Translations under genes and position numbers: made by a program
Shown: positions 25,320 through 33,128 of the stretch, one piece after another
Position numbering within the stretch: position 1 is the stretch's first letter
How the letters are laid out: every line of letters begins with the position of its first letter
Notes under the pieces: generated by a model
What the model was told of the DNA's origin: nothing
The model's database searches: none
The model's input: the letters and a program-made list of their open reading frames with translations, nothing else
Origin: Sulfurospirillum sp.
Lineage (GTDB): Bacteria; Campylobacterota; Campylobacteria; Campylobacterales; Sulfurospirillaceae
Direction of reading: 5' to 3'
Assembly: GCA_018058685.1 (NCBI GenBank)
Contig: JAGOZL010000003.1
Location: 1 to 50,834, forward strand
DNA: 50,834 nt

Positions 25320-27055
25320 CAAAAATTCCAAAACTCGTCAATTTCTTCATTGGTAAAATCCCAAACGACATCATGCGGTGGGAGTTTTTCATATTTCATA
25401 AATTCTGGTATACGATCACTCGCACTGTTAAGTCCCGCTTTGATATTAAAGGCATGTTCTATTTTGAGAATATTTTTACCTAAATTCATCACATCATCAA
25501 TGGTTAACGCAATACCAAAACGCGCGTTAATCATATCAATAAGTGCTGGCAAACAAGCAGGATCATCAAGAGCAGGGAAAGCTGTAAAGATACACATACC
25601 TGTACTATCAACCGCGGCTGAAGCGATTTGAAGGTTTCTAGCAAGTGCGACTTGACCTTCTTTTTTAAGAGGATCAACATAACCACCGCTGTTTAAGATA
25701 TTGGTCGCAACCGCGTAACCTGCGGTATGGTCTGCTCCCATTGGGGTAGTCACATACGTGATGCCTTGACCTTTGATGGCGCGAGGTTCATACGCAGGGA
25801 TACTTTGTCCTTTGACCACAGGCACACGAACCAAGCCATAAAGCTTACCAAGGTTAGCTGCACCTGAGCCTAAAATACGTCCTAAGTGTGTTCCTTTTGC
25901 CATTTCATTGGCGAGCAAATCATACGCTCTCTCACCATCGCCATACTCTAAGATACCAGCATCGACTGCAAGTCCTAGTGTCACACCTGTCTCGATTGCA
26001 TCCACACCCATATCATCCATCAACGCGTCGATTTTAGCGATTTGGTCCAAGTCTTTGATACCTAGATTTGCACCAAAAGCCCAAATCATTTCATATTCAA
26101 ATCCTGAAGTGAGGTATTTGCCTTCTTTATCATTGTAGGTTTGAGAACACTGGATGACACAGCCTGCGTGACAGCCATGCGTGGTATCGCCACCTCTTTG
26201 TTTGATATTTTCCGCCATCGTTTCACCCGAGATGTTTTCCGCAAACTCAAAACGTCCGCTTCTAAAGTTTCGTGTCGGCAAGCCACCCGCTTCGTTGATG
26301 ATATTGACCAAGATGTTCGTTCCAAAAGCAGGAAGTCCTTGACCACTGATAGGATTTTCTTGGAGTGCTTTGGTAAAGATTTTACTGGCTGCTTTAAATT
26401 TTTCATTATCAACAATCGTCACTTCTTTATAATCTGCCGCGTCTACGGTGATACATTTGATTTTCTTAGAGCCCATCACCGCACCCAAACCACCCCGTCC
26501 GTGGCTTCTGAGTTTTCCTTTAGGATCTTTAACCGAAACATTGGCGGTTAGCATTTTCATCTCACCCACACGACCGATACTCATCACAGCTACTTTTTTA
26601 TCGTATTTGGCAAGCATGGCATCAAGAACGAAATAGTTGTCTTTACCAACGAGTTCAGGTACAGGAATAAACTCAACCTTGTTTTTAGTTACATGTAATT
26701 GATAAAAGGTGTTTTCATCTGCTGGCAAACCTTCGATAATCAGCGCTTTAACGCCCAATTTTGCAAAGATACCTGCACTCGTACCTCCCACGTTTGATTC
26801 TTTGATACCACCGGTTAATGGGCTTTTTGCACCCAAAGAGTTACGCCCCGAGTTAGATGCACTTGTTCCCGAGAGAAGTCCTGGAGCAAAAACGAGTTTA
26901 TTGTTAGGTCCTAAAGGATGACACTCTGGATCAACTTCTTTAGCAACAATCGTCGATGTTAAACCACGACCACCCAGCCCCATCCATTCGGAAGGAACCT
27001 CTTCAATTTTAAAACTTAGGTTAGACATATTGACACGGTAAATCAGATCAGCCAT
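25319..27055 (-). CDS. aor: Tungsten-type aldehyde:ferredoxin oxidoreductase
   Basis: This 578-residue cytoplasmic enzyme oxidises aldehydes to acids and reduces ferredoxin, using tungstobispterin and one 4Fe-4S cluster. The family pattern is clear: N-terminal WMGLGGRGLTS, FAPGLLSGTSASNSGRNSLG, GRVGEMK, RGGLGAVMGSKKIK. The cluster Cys set is C-x3-C-x3-C (residues 295, 299, 303 in CHAGCVIQC), with a later Cys in STGMCIF and the pterin-site segment DAIETG. ATG 27055 is preferred, with AAGGAG upstream, over a frame open to 27085. It forms an operon with moaD and is divergent from hyf. Confidence 0.92.
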   Translation of the reverse strand: MADLIYRVNMSNLSFKIEEVPSEWMGLGGRGLTSTIVAKEVDPECHPLGPNNKLVFAPGLLSGTSASNSGRNSLGAKSPLTGGIKESNVGGTSAGIFAKLGVKALIIEGLPADENTFYQLHVTKNKVEFIPVPELVGKDNYFVLDAMLAKYDKKVAVMSIGRVGEMKMLTANVSVKDPKGKLRSHGRGGLGAVMGSKKIKCITVDAADYKEVTIVDNEKFKAASKIFTKALQENPISGQGLPAFGTNILVNIINEAGGLPTRNFRSGRFEFAENISGETMAENIKQRGGDTTHGCHAGCVIQCSQTYNDKEGKYLTSGFEYEMIWAFGANLGIKDLDQIAKIDALMDDMGVDAIETGVTLGLAVDAGILEYGDGERAYDLLANEMAKGTHLGRILGSGAANLGKLYGLVRVPVVKGQSIPAYEPRAIKGQGITYVTTPMGADHTAGYAVATNILNSGGYVDPLKKEGQVALARNLQIASAAVDSTGMCIFTAFPALDDPACLPALIDMINARFGIALTIDDVMNLGKNILKIEHAFNIKAGLNSASDRIPEFMKYEKLPPHDVVWDFTNEEIDEFWNF

Positions 27056-27097
27056 GATAACTCCTTTGAATATGGTTGTTTCCAAACATCATATTTA

Positions 27098-27119
27098 AAG
27101 TGTATAGCATGAAAATAGC
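27098..27119 (-). promoter_or_regulatory. aor-proximal copy of the 22-bp inverted duplication
   Basis: On the minus strand this reads GCTATTTTC, A, then TGCTATACACTT. It matches the copy at 27298-27319 at 21 of 22 positions. TGCTATAC resembles an extended -10 box (TGnTATAAT). It ends 42 bp before the aor ATG, so it may be the promoter core or a bound operator. Confidence 0.7.
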
Positions 27120-27297
27120 AAAGTCAAGAAAAAGAGAAAAATAAAAATATGGCTTTTTTGCATATTGTTTTTTTACACACTTTTATGTCAGTGGACATGC
27201 TGTTTTATGTAAGTTATAGAAAGACATCATTCGTAAAAACTCTCAATATTTTTTAAATTTTTTTATTAGTATGTTCTTTTATATTACAAATAAATAA

Positions 27298-27319
27298 GCT
27301 ATTTTCGTGCTATACACTT
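27298..27319 (+). promoter_or_regulatory. hyf-facing copy of the 22-bp inverted duplication
   Basis: This reads GCTATTTTC, G, then TGCTATACACTT, facing the hyf operon 162 bp upstream of the hyfA ATG. Its right part overlaps the short inverted repeat TATACA-N5-TGTATA (27311-27327), which the aor copy lacks. Confidence 0.7.
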
Positions 27320-27386
27320 GATGTATACTTTTCCCAATAAAACAATGTGAGATAATTTAAAGAATTTGTTAAATAAAAACAAGCTG

Positions 27387-27415
27387 TATCATAACGAAGT
27401 CATTTTGTTATGATA
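27387..27415. promoter_or_regulatory. Spaced palindrome upstream of hyfA, possible operator
   Basis: TATCATAAC (27387-27395) and its exact complement GTTATGATA (27407-27415) are separated by 11 bp. The centre-to-centre distance is about two helical turns, as for a dimeric regulator. It lies 67 bp before the hyfA start. The regulator is unknown. The arms differ in orientation from the modE operator. Confidence 0.5.
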
Positions 27416-27481
27416 TATTTCTTAAAGAATTAGAGTAAATTTTTTAATAAAGTAAGCTAAACAAACCATAGAAGGTGGTCT

Positions 27482-28123
27482 ATGTCAAAAGTTCATAAAT
27501 TTGTGATTACCAACCCTGAGCTTTGCATTGCGTGTAACGCCTGTATGAAAACATGTGTAAAACATGCCTATATGCGTGGAAAACTCTCTAAAAAAAGGCT
27601 GGATGTTCTCACGCTAGAAAGTGGAAAAATGCCCAATCAATGCCGTCAATGCGATGATGCTCCGTGTGCCAATGTCTGCCCAACGGGAGCACTTCGTATC
27701 AATAATGCTTGTGTGGAACTGTGCGAAGAGATATGTATCGGCTGTAAGCTGTGTACCATCGCGTGTCCTTACGGAGCGATTAACATTGATGCAGAGTTTC
27801 CTCCCTCCGTGCTCGATGAGGTGGAGAGACACTTGGAGGCAGGGTGTATCAGTGGGCTGAAGAGCATAGCTATCAAATGCGATATGTGCGATGGTATCGA
27901 TAGTGGTCCTGCGTGTGTGGGTGTGTGTCCCACAGGAGCATTAGTATTTATAGACCCCGTATCTGGAGAATGTAAATTTGGTAAGAAAGTCAAAGGGGAT
28001 ATGGCACCTTTTTTAAAGCGCATCGTACCTGAGATGGAGTGTAAAAATATTCCTGAAGCTTTTGTGAAAAAGCCAAAAATAGCATCAGATGAAGCCACAA
28101 AAACCAACAGTGAGGAGCTATAA
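27482..28123 (+). CDS. hyfA: Hydrogenase 4-type ferredoxin subunit HyfA (HycB-like)
   Basis: This 213-residue electron-transfer protein has cysteine clusters for four 4Fe-4S centres: CIACNACMKTC (residues 15-25), CRQCDDAPCANVCP, CIGCKLCTIACP, and CDMCDG...CVGVCP. It lies in the cytosolic arm of the Hyf complex and would pass electrons from a partner (formate dehydrogenase in E. coli, possibly ferredoxin here) to the hydrogenase. It is the first gene of the operon and shares its stop with the hyfB start (TAATG). Confidence 0.88.
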   Translation: MSKVHKFVITNPELCIACNACMKTCVKHAYMRGKLSKKRLDVLTLESGKMPNQCRQCDDAPCANVCPTGALRINNACVELCEEICIGCKLCTIACPYGAINIDAEFPPSVLDEVERHLEAGCISGLKSIAIKCDMCDGIDSGPACVGVCPTGALVFIDPVSGECKFGKKVKGDMAPFLKRIVPEMECKNIPEAFVKKPKIASDEATKTNSEEL

Positions 28124-30063
28124 TGCACATCATATACACGCTATTCCTCTTAGCGACACTTGCATCTCTTGTTCTGTATAAAAAACCTCGTTTGGCTCAA
28201 AAAGTTGGGTTTGGTTTAGCCAGTGTGCTGTCACTTTATGCAACACTCTTTTTCTTTTCCAATCTTGGCGAAACATTGATATGGGAATTGCCTGGAAATT
28301 TTATCAGCACTCCTGTTTTTAGACTTGATTCTCTTGGCATGTTTTTTAGCTTTTTGGTGAGTCTTATTGCTTTTGCAGTTTCACTGTTTAGCTTTGATTA
28401 TGTGAAATTTTATGAAAGCAAAGCCAATTTAGCTGTTTTTGCGTCACTTTTTAATGCCTTTATTCTCTCCATGCTTTTAGTGATTGCCAGCGACAATGTT
28501 TTCTCTTTTATGCTATTGTGGGAAGTGATGACACTGATCTCTGCACTTCTTATTTTAATGAATGATGGTAAAGAGGCTTCTAAAAATGTGATGATTTATT
28601 TGGGAATTGCCCAAATTGGAGCTTTTTGTTTAATGATTGCTCTTTTAATTATGGCAAGCTTCGCGGGTAGTTTTGAGTTTAGTCATTTTGCAGGCATGAA
28701 CATTGGCTTTGGGATGAGCTTAACACTTTTTGTGTTATTGCTTGTCGGACTTGGTTCCAAAGCAGGGATGTTTCCTTTTCATGTATGGTTACCTCTTGCG
28801 TATTGCCGATGTCCTTCAAATGCCTCGGCACTCATGAGTGGGGTTATGATCAAAGTAGCCCTTTTTGCGTTTATCAAATTTTCACTCCTTTTACCACAGT
28901 TTGCCCAGTTTGGTTATATCTTACTCTTCATGGGAGCACTGAGTTGCGTTTTTGGCATTATCTATGCACTCGCTTCCAACGACTACAAAGCGTCCATCGC
29001 ATACAGTTCATGTGAAAATGTCGGCATCATCTTTTTGGGGTTAGGTGGGGCATTTTATGGATTAGGAACGCATTCACCTGTGATTGCACTACTGGGTTTT
29101 ATCGCAGCTTTTTTTCATATATTAAACCATGCCATTTTCAAATCACTCCTGTTTATGTTAAGTGGTAACGTCTTTATGGCAACCAAAACACGTGATATGG
29201 ATGCCCTTGGAGGATTGCATAAAAAAATGCCACTCACCTCTATTATCTTCTTTGTGACCGTTCTCTCCATCTGTGCTTTACCACCACTGAATGGTTTTGC
29301 CAGTGAATGGGTGGTGTATAAAACGATGGTTATGGGTGGTGTTGATGAAGGTGTGGCATCGCGCTTCTTCTTTACGCTCGCTATTATTGCTCTTTCCATT
29401 ACGGGCGCTATGGCGATTATGGCATTTTCAAAAATGTACGGTTCAATTTTTTTAGGGATAGCCCGTGATACCCAATGCGTAGAAGAAGTAAAAGAAGCTC
29501 CCTTTATAAGGCTGTTACCACTGGGATTATTAGCGAGTCTTTGTGTGGGAATAGGTATTTTTATGAATGATGTCGTGGGTATGCTCTCAAAGATTGTGCT
29601 AACATTGATACCTCAAACAAGCCAGAGCGTTTATGGACTCATCTCTATGCCTCTTATTATCATGATTATGTTTTTGTGTGCCATCATTCCTTTTATCTTT
29701 CTTTACCTCTTAAAAGCAAACCATAACAAGGTTCGCGTTACTGAGCCGTGGGCATGTGGTTTTCTTTACAACAAAAATATGCAAATTGGTTCAAACTCCT
29801 TTACGGGGGATATCAAAAAAGCACTCAGCTTTATTTTGAGATATGAGCAAGAAATGAAGATGGAGGGATACTTTTCAAAAGTAGTCTATACGCAAAAAGC
29901 GCATGATCTTTTTTGGGATAAGCTTTATGAACCTGTTATCCGTTTTATCATGGTGGTTTCCGATAAGATAGGTATCTTTCAAAATGGTCGAACAAATCTT
30001 TATGCGGGATATATTTTGATGTATCTTTGTCTGGTACTCATCTTTGGGTATTACTATCTATAA
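28123..30063 (+). CDS. hyfB: Hydrogenase 4 membrane subunit HyfB (NuoL/MrpA-like antiporter)
   Basis: This 646-residue membrane protein with about 15 helices is related to the proton-pumping antiporter subunits of complex I. Conserved charged residues in membrane helices are visible, such as the Glu in LLWEVMTLIS, Lys in GLGSKAGMFPFHVWLP, and Lys and His in FHILNHAIFKSLLFMLSGNV. The C-terminus is a lateral extension. It probably couples H2 evolution to ion translocation, which is inferred from the family. A HyfD-type third antiporter gene is absent from this cluster. Confidence 0.88.
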   Translation: MHIIYTLFLLATLASLVLYKKPRLAQKVGFGLASVLSLYATLFFFSNLGETLIWELPGNFISTPVFRLDSLGMFFSFLVSLIAFAVSLFSFDYVKFYESKANLAVFASLFNAFILSMLLVIASDNVFSFMLLWEVMTLISALLILMNDGKEASKNVMIYLGIAQIGAFCLMIALLIMASFAGSFEFSHFAGMNIGFGMSLTLFVLLLVGLGSKAGMFPFHVWLPLAYCRCPSNASALMSGVMIKVALFAFIKFSLLLPQFAQFGYILLFMGALSCVFGIIYALASNDYKASIAYSSCENVGIIFLGLGGAFYGLGTHSPVIALLGFIAAFFHILNHAIFKSLLFMLSGNVFMATKTRDMDALGGLHKKMPLTSIIFFVTVLSICALPPLNGFASEWVVYKTMVMGGVDEGVASRFFFTLAIIALSITGAMAIMAFSKMYGSIFLGIARDTQCVEEVKEAPFIRLLPLGLLASLCVGIGIFMNDVVGMLSKIVLTLIPQTSQSVYGLISMPLIIMIMFLCAIIPFIFLYLLKANHNKVRVTEPWACGFLYNKNMQIGSNSFTGDIKKALSFILRYEQEMKMEGYFSKVVYTQKAHDLFWDKLYEPVIRFIMVVSDKIGIFQNGRTNLYAGYILMYLCLVLIFGYYYL

Positions 30064-30075
30064 AAGGGAGAATTC

Positions 30076-30996
30076 ATGGACTTTTTCTATCTCTTATTAC
30101 AACTTATTTCGGCAATACTCATCGCACCTCTTTTTGATGGAATTTCTAGAAAACTAAGAGCAAAATTTCAATCTCGCATTGGGCCGAGTATCTTTCAAAC
30201 GTACCTTGATCTTTTTAAACTCCTCAAACGTGGACGTACAAAGTCACATAGTACAAGTTATATCTATCAAATCTCACCGTATGTTCTCTTTGTATGTGCT
30301 GCAGCGATGTTTTGTGCTTTACCCATTACGTATGGTACTGATTCTATTGTATTGTCACCATTTTCGGATATCTTTGTTTTACTCTATTTAGGAGCTCTTT
30401 TTCGATTTATGTTTATCGTTGCGGGTATTGATACTGCTAACCCTTTTGCAGGAGTGAGTGCTAGTAGAGAAGGAACGCTTGGCTTTTATACGGAAGAAGT
30501 CGCTGTGATTTGTCTTATCGTGGTAATGATGGGAGCTGGAAGTACCAATTTAGCATTTATTACGGATTGGGTGCAAGAGGGAAGTTACGGGTATGCCATT
30601 CCTTCATTTTCCATCGCAGCTACTGCCTTTTTGTGGGTAATGTATGTTGAAACGGGTCGAAAACCTTATGATTTGGCTGAAGCGGAACAAGAGTTACAAG
30701 AGGGTGTTTTGGGCGAGTATTGTGGAAAAGACCTTGCCATCATTGATGTAGCATTGTTACTTAAGCAATTTGCCGTGTTAGGATTTTTCTTGGTTATTTT
30801 CATCCCTTGGAGGTTTGAAAATCCTATTTTATCATTGATTGTTTTTTTGGCTGAAGTGGGCTTTTTGTATGTTATGGGCGTTTTTATTGATAATTTTGGA
30901 CCAAGATTTACCGTCAACAATGGGATAAAAAGAACGATGCTCTTTGCTCTTTCTATTGCATGTACGGCTCTCGTACTTTATATTATAGGAATTTAA
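30076..30996 (+). CDS. hyfC: Hydrogenase 4 membrane subunit HyfC (NuoH/HycD-like)
   Basis: This 306-residue membrane subunit anchors the hydrogenase heterodimer and forms the junction to the ion channel, as NuoH does. It has eight or so helices. NuoH/HycD motifs are visible: RIGPSIFQTYLDLFKLLKR, ANPFAGVSASREGTLGFYTEE, and the acidic loop ETGRKPYDLAEAEQELQEGV near residue 195. The ribosome site AAAGGGAG lies before ATG 30076 and hyfE follows after 2 bp. Confidence 0.9.
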   Translation: MDFFYLLLQLISAILIAPLFDGISRKLRAKFQSRIGPSIFQTYLDLFKLLKRGRTKSHSTSYIYQISPYVLFVCAAAMFCALPITYGTDSIVLSPFSDIFVLLYLGALFRFMFIVAGIDTANPFAGVSASREGTLGFYTEEVAVICLIVVMMGAGSTNLAFITDWVQEGSYGYAIPSFSIAATAFLWVMYVETGRKPYDLAEAEQELQEGVLGEYCGKDLAIIDVALLLKQFAVLGFFLVIFIPWRFENPILSLIVFLAEVGFLYVMGVFIDNFGPRFTVNNGIKRTMLFALSIACTALVLYIIGI

Positions 30997-30998
30997 CG

Positions 30999-31646
30999 AT
31001 GGCAAATATAATTGATATTATTGCAGTGTTGATGATGGTAACGAGTTTCGCGGTATTTGGCTTAAGACAATACCGTCATAGTATTCAAGCTTACGCCTTG
31101 CAAACGCTTTTATTAGTAATGATCTTTCTGGCGTTATACTTTAAATACGGCACACATGAACTCCTTATTTGGGCAATCACAGCGTTTGTGATTAAAGTGC
31201 TCTTTGTGCCTTTTTATCTATTGAGGCTGGTTAAAAAATTGGGTGTTGTGATGGAAGATGAGCCCGTAGGTGGCTTTTTTATATCACCGGTTGTTGCGCT
31301 TAGTTTTTCACTCGCAGTTGCGATGATGTTTTACAAAGTGTTCATCCATTTTTCACTTTTTCAAGATGTTTTACCATTGTTTGCAGCATCATTTATCTTT
31401 ATGATGGGCATTTTTGGATTTATTTTGAGAAACTCATTTCTCAAACAAATTCTCTCTTACTGCCTTTTTGAAAATGGCATACACCTAAGTCTTGCGCTTA
31501 TGGCGTATAGTTCTCATGAGTTAGTTGAGATTGGCATTTTAACCGACGCTATCTTTGCGGTTGTGATTATGAGTGTTTTAGCGAAGCGATTTTATGCCGC
31601 TTATGGAAGTCTTGATACCTCCAAAGCCATCAATTTAAGGGGATAA
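30999..31646 (+). CDS. hyfE: Hydrogenase 4 membrane subunit HyfE (NuoK-like)
   Basis: This 215-residue protein has six or seven membrane helices of the HyfE type, which includes a NuoK-like core. The Glu in the conserved LFENGIHLSLALMAY segment (about residue 160) corresponds to the membrane Glu of NuoK. The ATG at 30999 follows AGGA (30987-30990) and is preferred over an open frame extending back into hyfC to 30960. The next gene begins one base after its stop. Confidence 0.85.
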   Translation: MANIIDIIAVLMMVTSFAVFGLRQYRHSIQAYALQTLLLVMIFLALYFKYGTHELLIWAITAFVIKVLFVPFYLLRLVKKLGVVMEDEPVGGFFISPVVALSFSLAVAMMFYKVFIHFSLFQDVLPLFAASFIFMMGIFGFILRNSFLKQILSYCLFENGIHLSLALMAYSSHELVEIGILTDAIFAVVIMSVLAKRFYAAYGSLDTSKAINLRG

Positions 31647-31647
31647 A

Positions 31648-33117
31648 ATGGATATTTTAGTCTTAATACTCACGGTGCCTTTTGTTTTTGGCGTGATTAT
31701 GTTTTTTATGCCACTTCAGTTTAAACTCTTGCAAAATCTTCATATCTTTTTAAGTGTGATTGTTTCATCACTCTTGCTCAGTGCTGTAGGAAAAGTTGTG
31801 AACGAGGAGGCGCTTTCTACATTTCATCATTATATCTTCTTAGATGCTTTGGGTGCTATCTTTTTATCTTTAATTGCCATTACAGGGTTACTGGTCAATG
31901 TCTATGCGACGACCTATATGAAATGGGAATTGGAAGAGGGGCATGTGGATATAAAAGAAATCAAGAATTACTTTGCGCTAAGCTTTATTTTTACAGGAAC
32001 AATGAGTTTAAGTGTACTGTGTAACAATATTGCCTTTATGTGGGCGGCGATTGAGGCAACCACATTGGCTTCCGTTTTTCTTGTAGCGGTTAAAAAAGAT
32101 AAAAAATCCACAGAAAGCGGTTACAAATACATTGTTTTATGTAGCATCGGTTTAGCGTTTGCTCTGTATGCGACGATACTGCTCTTTTCCGCAGCCAATG
32201 GTAAAATTGATGGGGAAGCGATGCTGTATACCAATCTTTTAGCCAATGCTGACCGTATTGATAGCATGGCTTTAAAATTGGTCTTTATCTTTGCTTTAAT
32301 TGGATTTGGAACCAAAGCAGGACTTGCTCCAACACATACATGGCTACCCGACGTTCACGCCGAAGGCCCCGCCCCTACATCTGCGTTGCTTTCGGGGGTG
32401 CTTTTAAAATGTGCGATGTTGGGACTTATACGCTACTACGCTATTGTCGCTAATGGTGTTGGTTTTGATTTTGTGCAAACCGTGATGATAGTGAGTGCAA
32501 CATTGACACTATTTATATCTGCATTCTTTCTGATTCGTCAACACAATGTTAAAAGGATGTTTGCGTATCACTCTGTGGCACACATGGGTGTTATTGCTTT
32601 TGGTCTTGGTGTAGGTGGAGCCATTGGGCTTTTTGCAGCACTTTTTCACTGTGTCGCACACTCGTTTACTAAAGCTTTAGCTTTTTGTTCAACCGGCAAC
32701 ATTGCCAGAATTTACGGCACTAAAGATATGACGAAGATGGGTGGTATGATACGCATTGCTCCACTGAGCGCAGTTTTATTTGGTATTGCCATCTGTTCAT
32801 TGGTTGGTGTTCCTGGATTTGCGATTTTCGTGAGTGAGTTTCTCATTTTTAAAGCGGCGGCACTTGATGGTAAATACCTTTTGATGGGAATTTTTGCAAT
32901 TGCCTTAGCGATTATTTTTATAGCAGATTTTTCACACTTCTTTCTTGCAACCTTTGGTAAAGTAGAAGGAAATGTTGTGCATAACAGCGAAATGAAACTC
33001 AGTGAAAATTTACCTTTGGTTGCGTTAGCCATTTTGATCGTAACCTTTGGTGTATGGCAATTTGATTCCTTTACGTTTCTTTTAGATGAGAGCGTAAAAA
33101 GTATCATGAAACAATAA
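31648..33117 (+). CDS. hyfF: Hydrogenase 4 membrane subunit HyfF (NuoN/NuoL-like antiporter)
   Basis: This 489-residue membrane protein with about 14 helices is the second antiporter-type subunit of the complex. Family motifs include AFMWAAIEATTLASVFLVA with a membrane Glu, GFGTKAGLAPTHTWLPDVHAEGPAPTSALLSG with the key Lys and His, and FHCVAHSFTKALAFCSTGN. It is likely to take part in ion translocation. It is placed between hyfE (1 bp gap) and hyfG (11 bp gap). Confidence 0.9.
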   Translation: MDILVLILTVPFVFGVIMFFMPLQFKLLQNLHIFLSVIVSSLLLSAVGKVVNEEALSTFHHYIFLDALGAIFLSLIAITGLLVNVYATTYMKWELEEGHVDIKEIKNYFALSFIFTGTMSLSVLCNNIAFMWAAIEATTLASVFLVAVKKDKKSTESGYKYIVLCSIGLAFALYATILLFSAANGKIDGEAMLYTNLLANADRIDSMALKLVFIFALIGFGTKAGLAPTHTWLPDVHAEGPAPTSALLSGVLLKCAMLGLIRYYAIVANGVGFDFVQTVMIVSATLTLFISAFFLIRQHNVKRMFAYHSVAHMGVIAFGLGVGGAIGLFAALFHCVAHSFTKALAFCSTGNIARIYGTKDMTKMGGMIRIAPLSAVLFGIAICSLVGVPGFAIFVSEFLIFKAAALDGKYLLMGIFAIALAIIFIADFSHFFLATFGKVEGNVVHNSEMKLSENLPLVALAILIVTFGVWQFDSFTFLLDESVKSIMKQ

Positions 33118-33128
33118 TAGGACATGTC

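Larger units (their letters stand above)
27056..27481. promoter_or_regulatory. 426-bp divergent regulatory region between aor and hyf operons
   Basis: This is the longest gene-free stretch in the window. It is strongly AT-rich and has no credible ORF. It holds a 22-bp inverted duplication (27098-27119 and 27298-27319). It also holds the short inverted repeats ATGTC-N4-GACAT (27185-27198), TATACA-N5-TGTATA (27311-27327) and TATCATAAC-N11-GTTATGATA (27387-27415), plus ribosome sites for both genes (AAGGAG before aor, AAGGTGG before hyfA). I found no sigma-54 GG-N10-GC pair. Confidence 0.8.

Noticed and set aside
26141-26551. Plus-strand ORF of 136 codons inside the aor gene
   Set aside because: The opposite strand encodes the conserved AOR core with the cluster Cys. 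The ORF has no recognisable features.
27056-27481. Possible sigma-54 promoter for hyf, as in E. coli hyf
   Set aside because: I looked for GG and GC spaced by 10 bp with a TGGCAC-like context and found only GG-N4-GC near 27193-27200.
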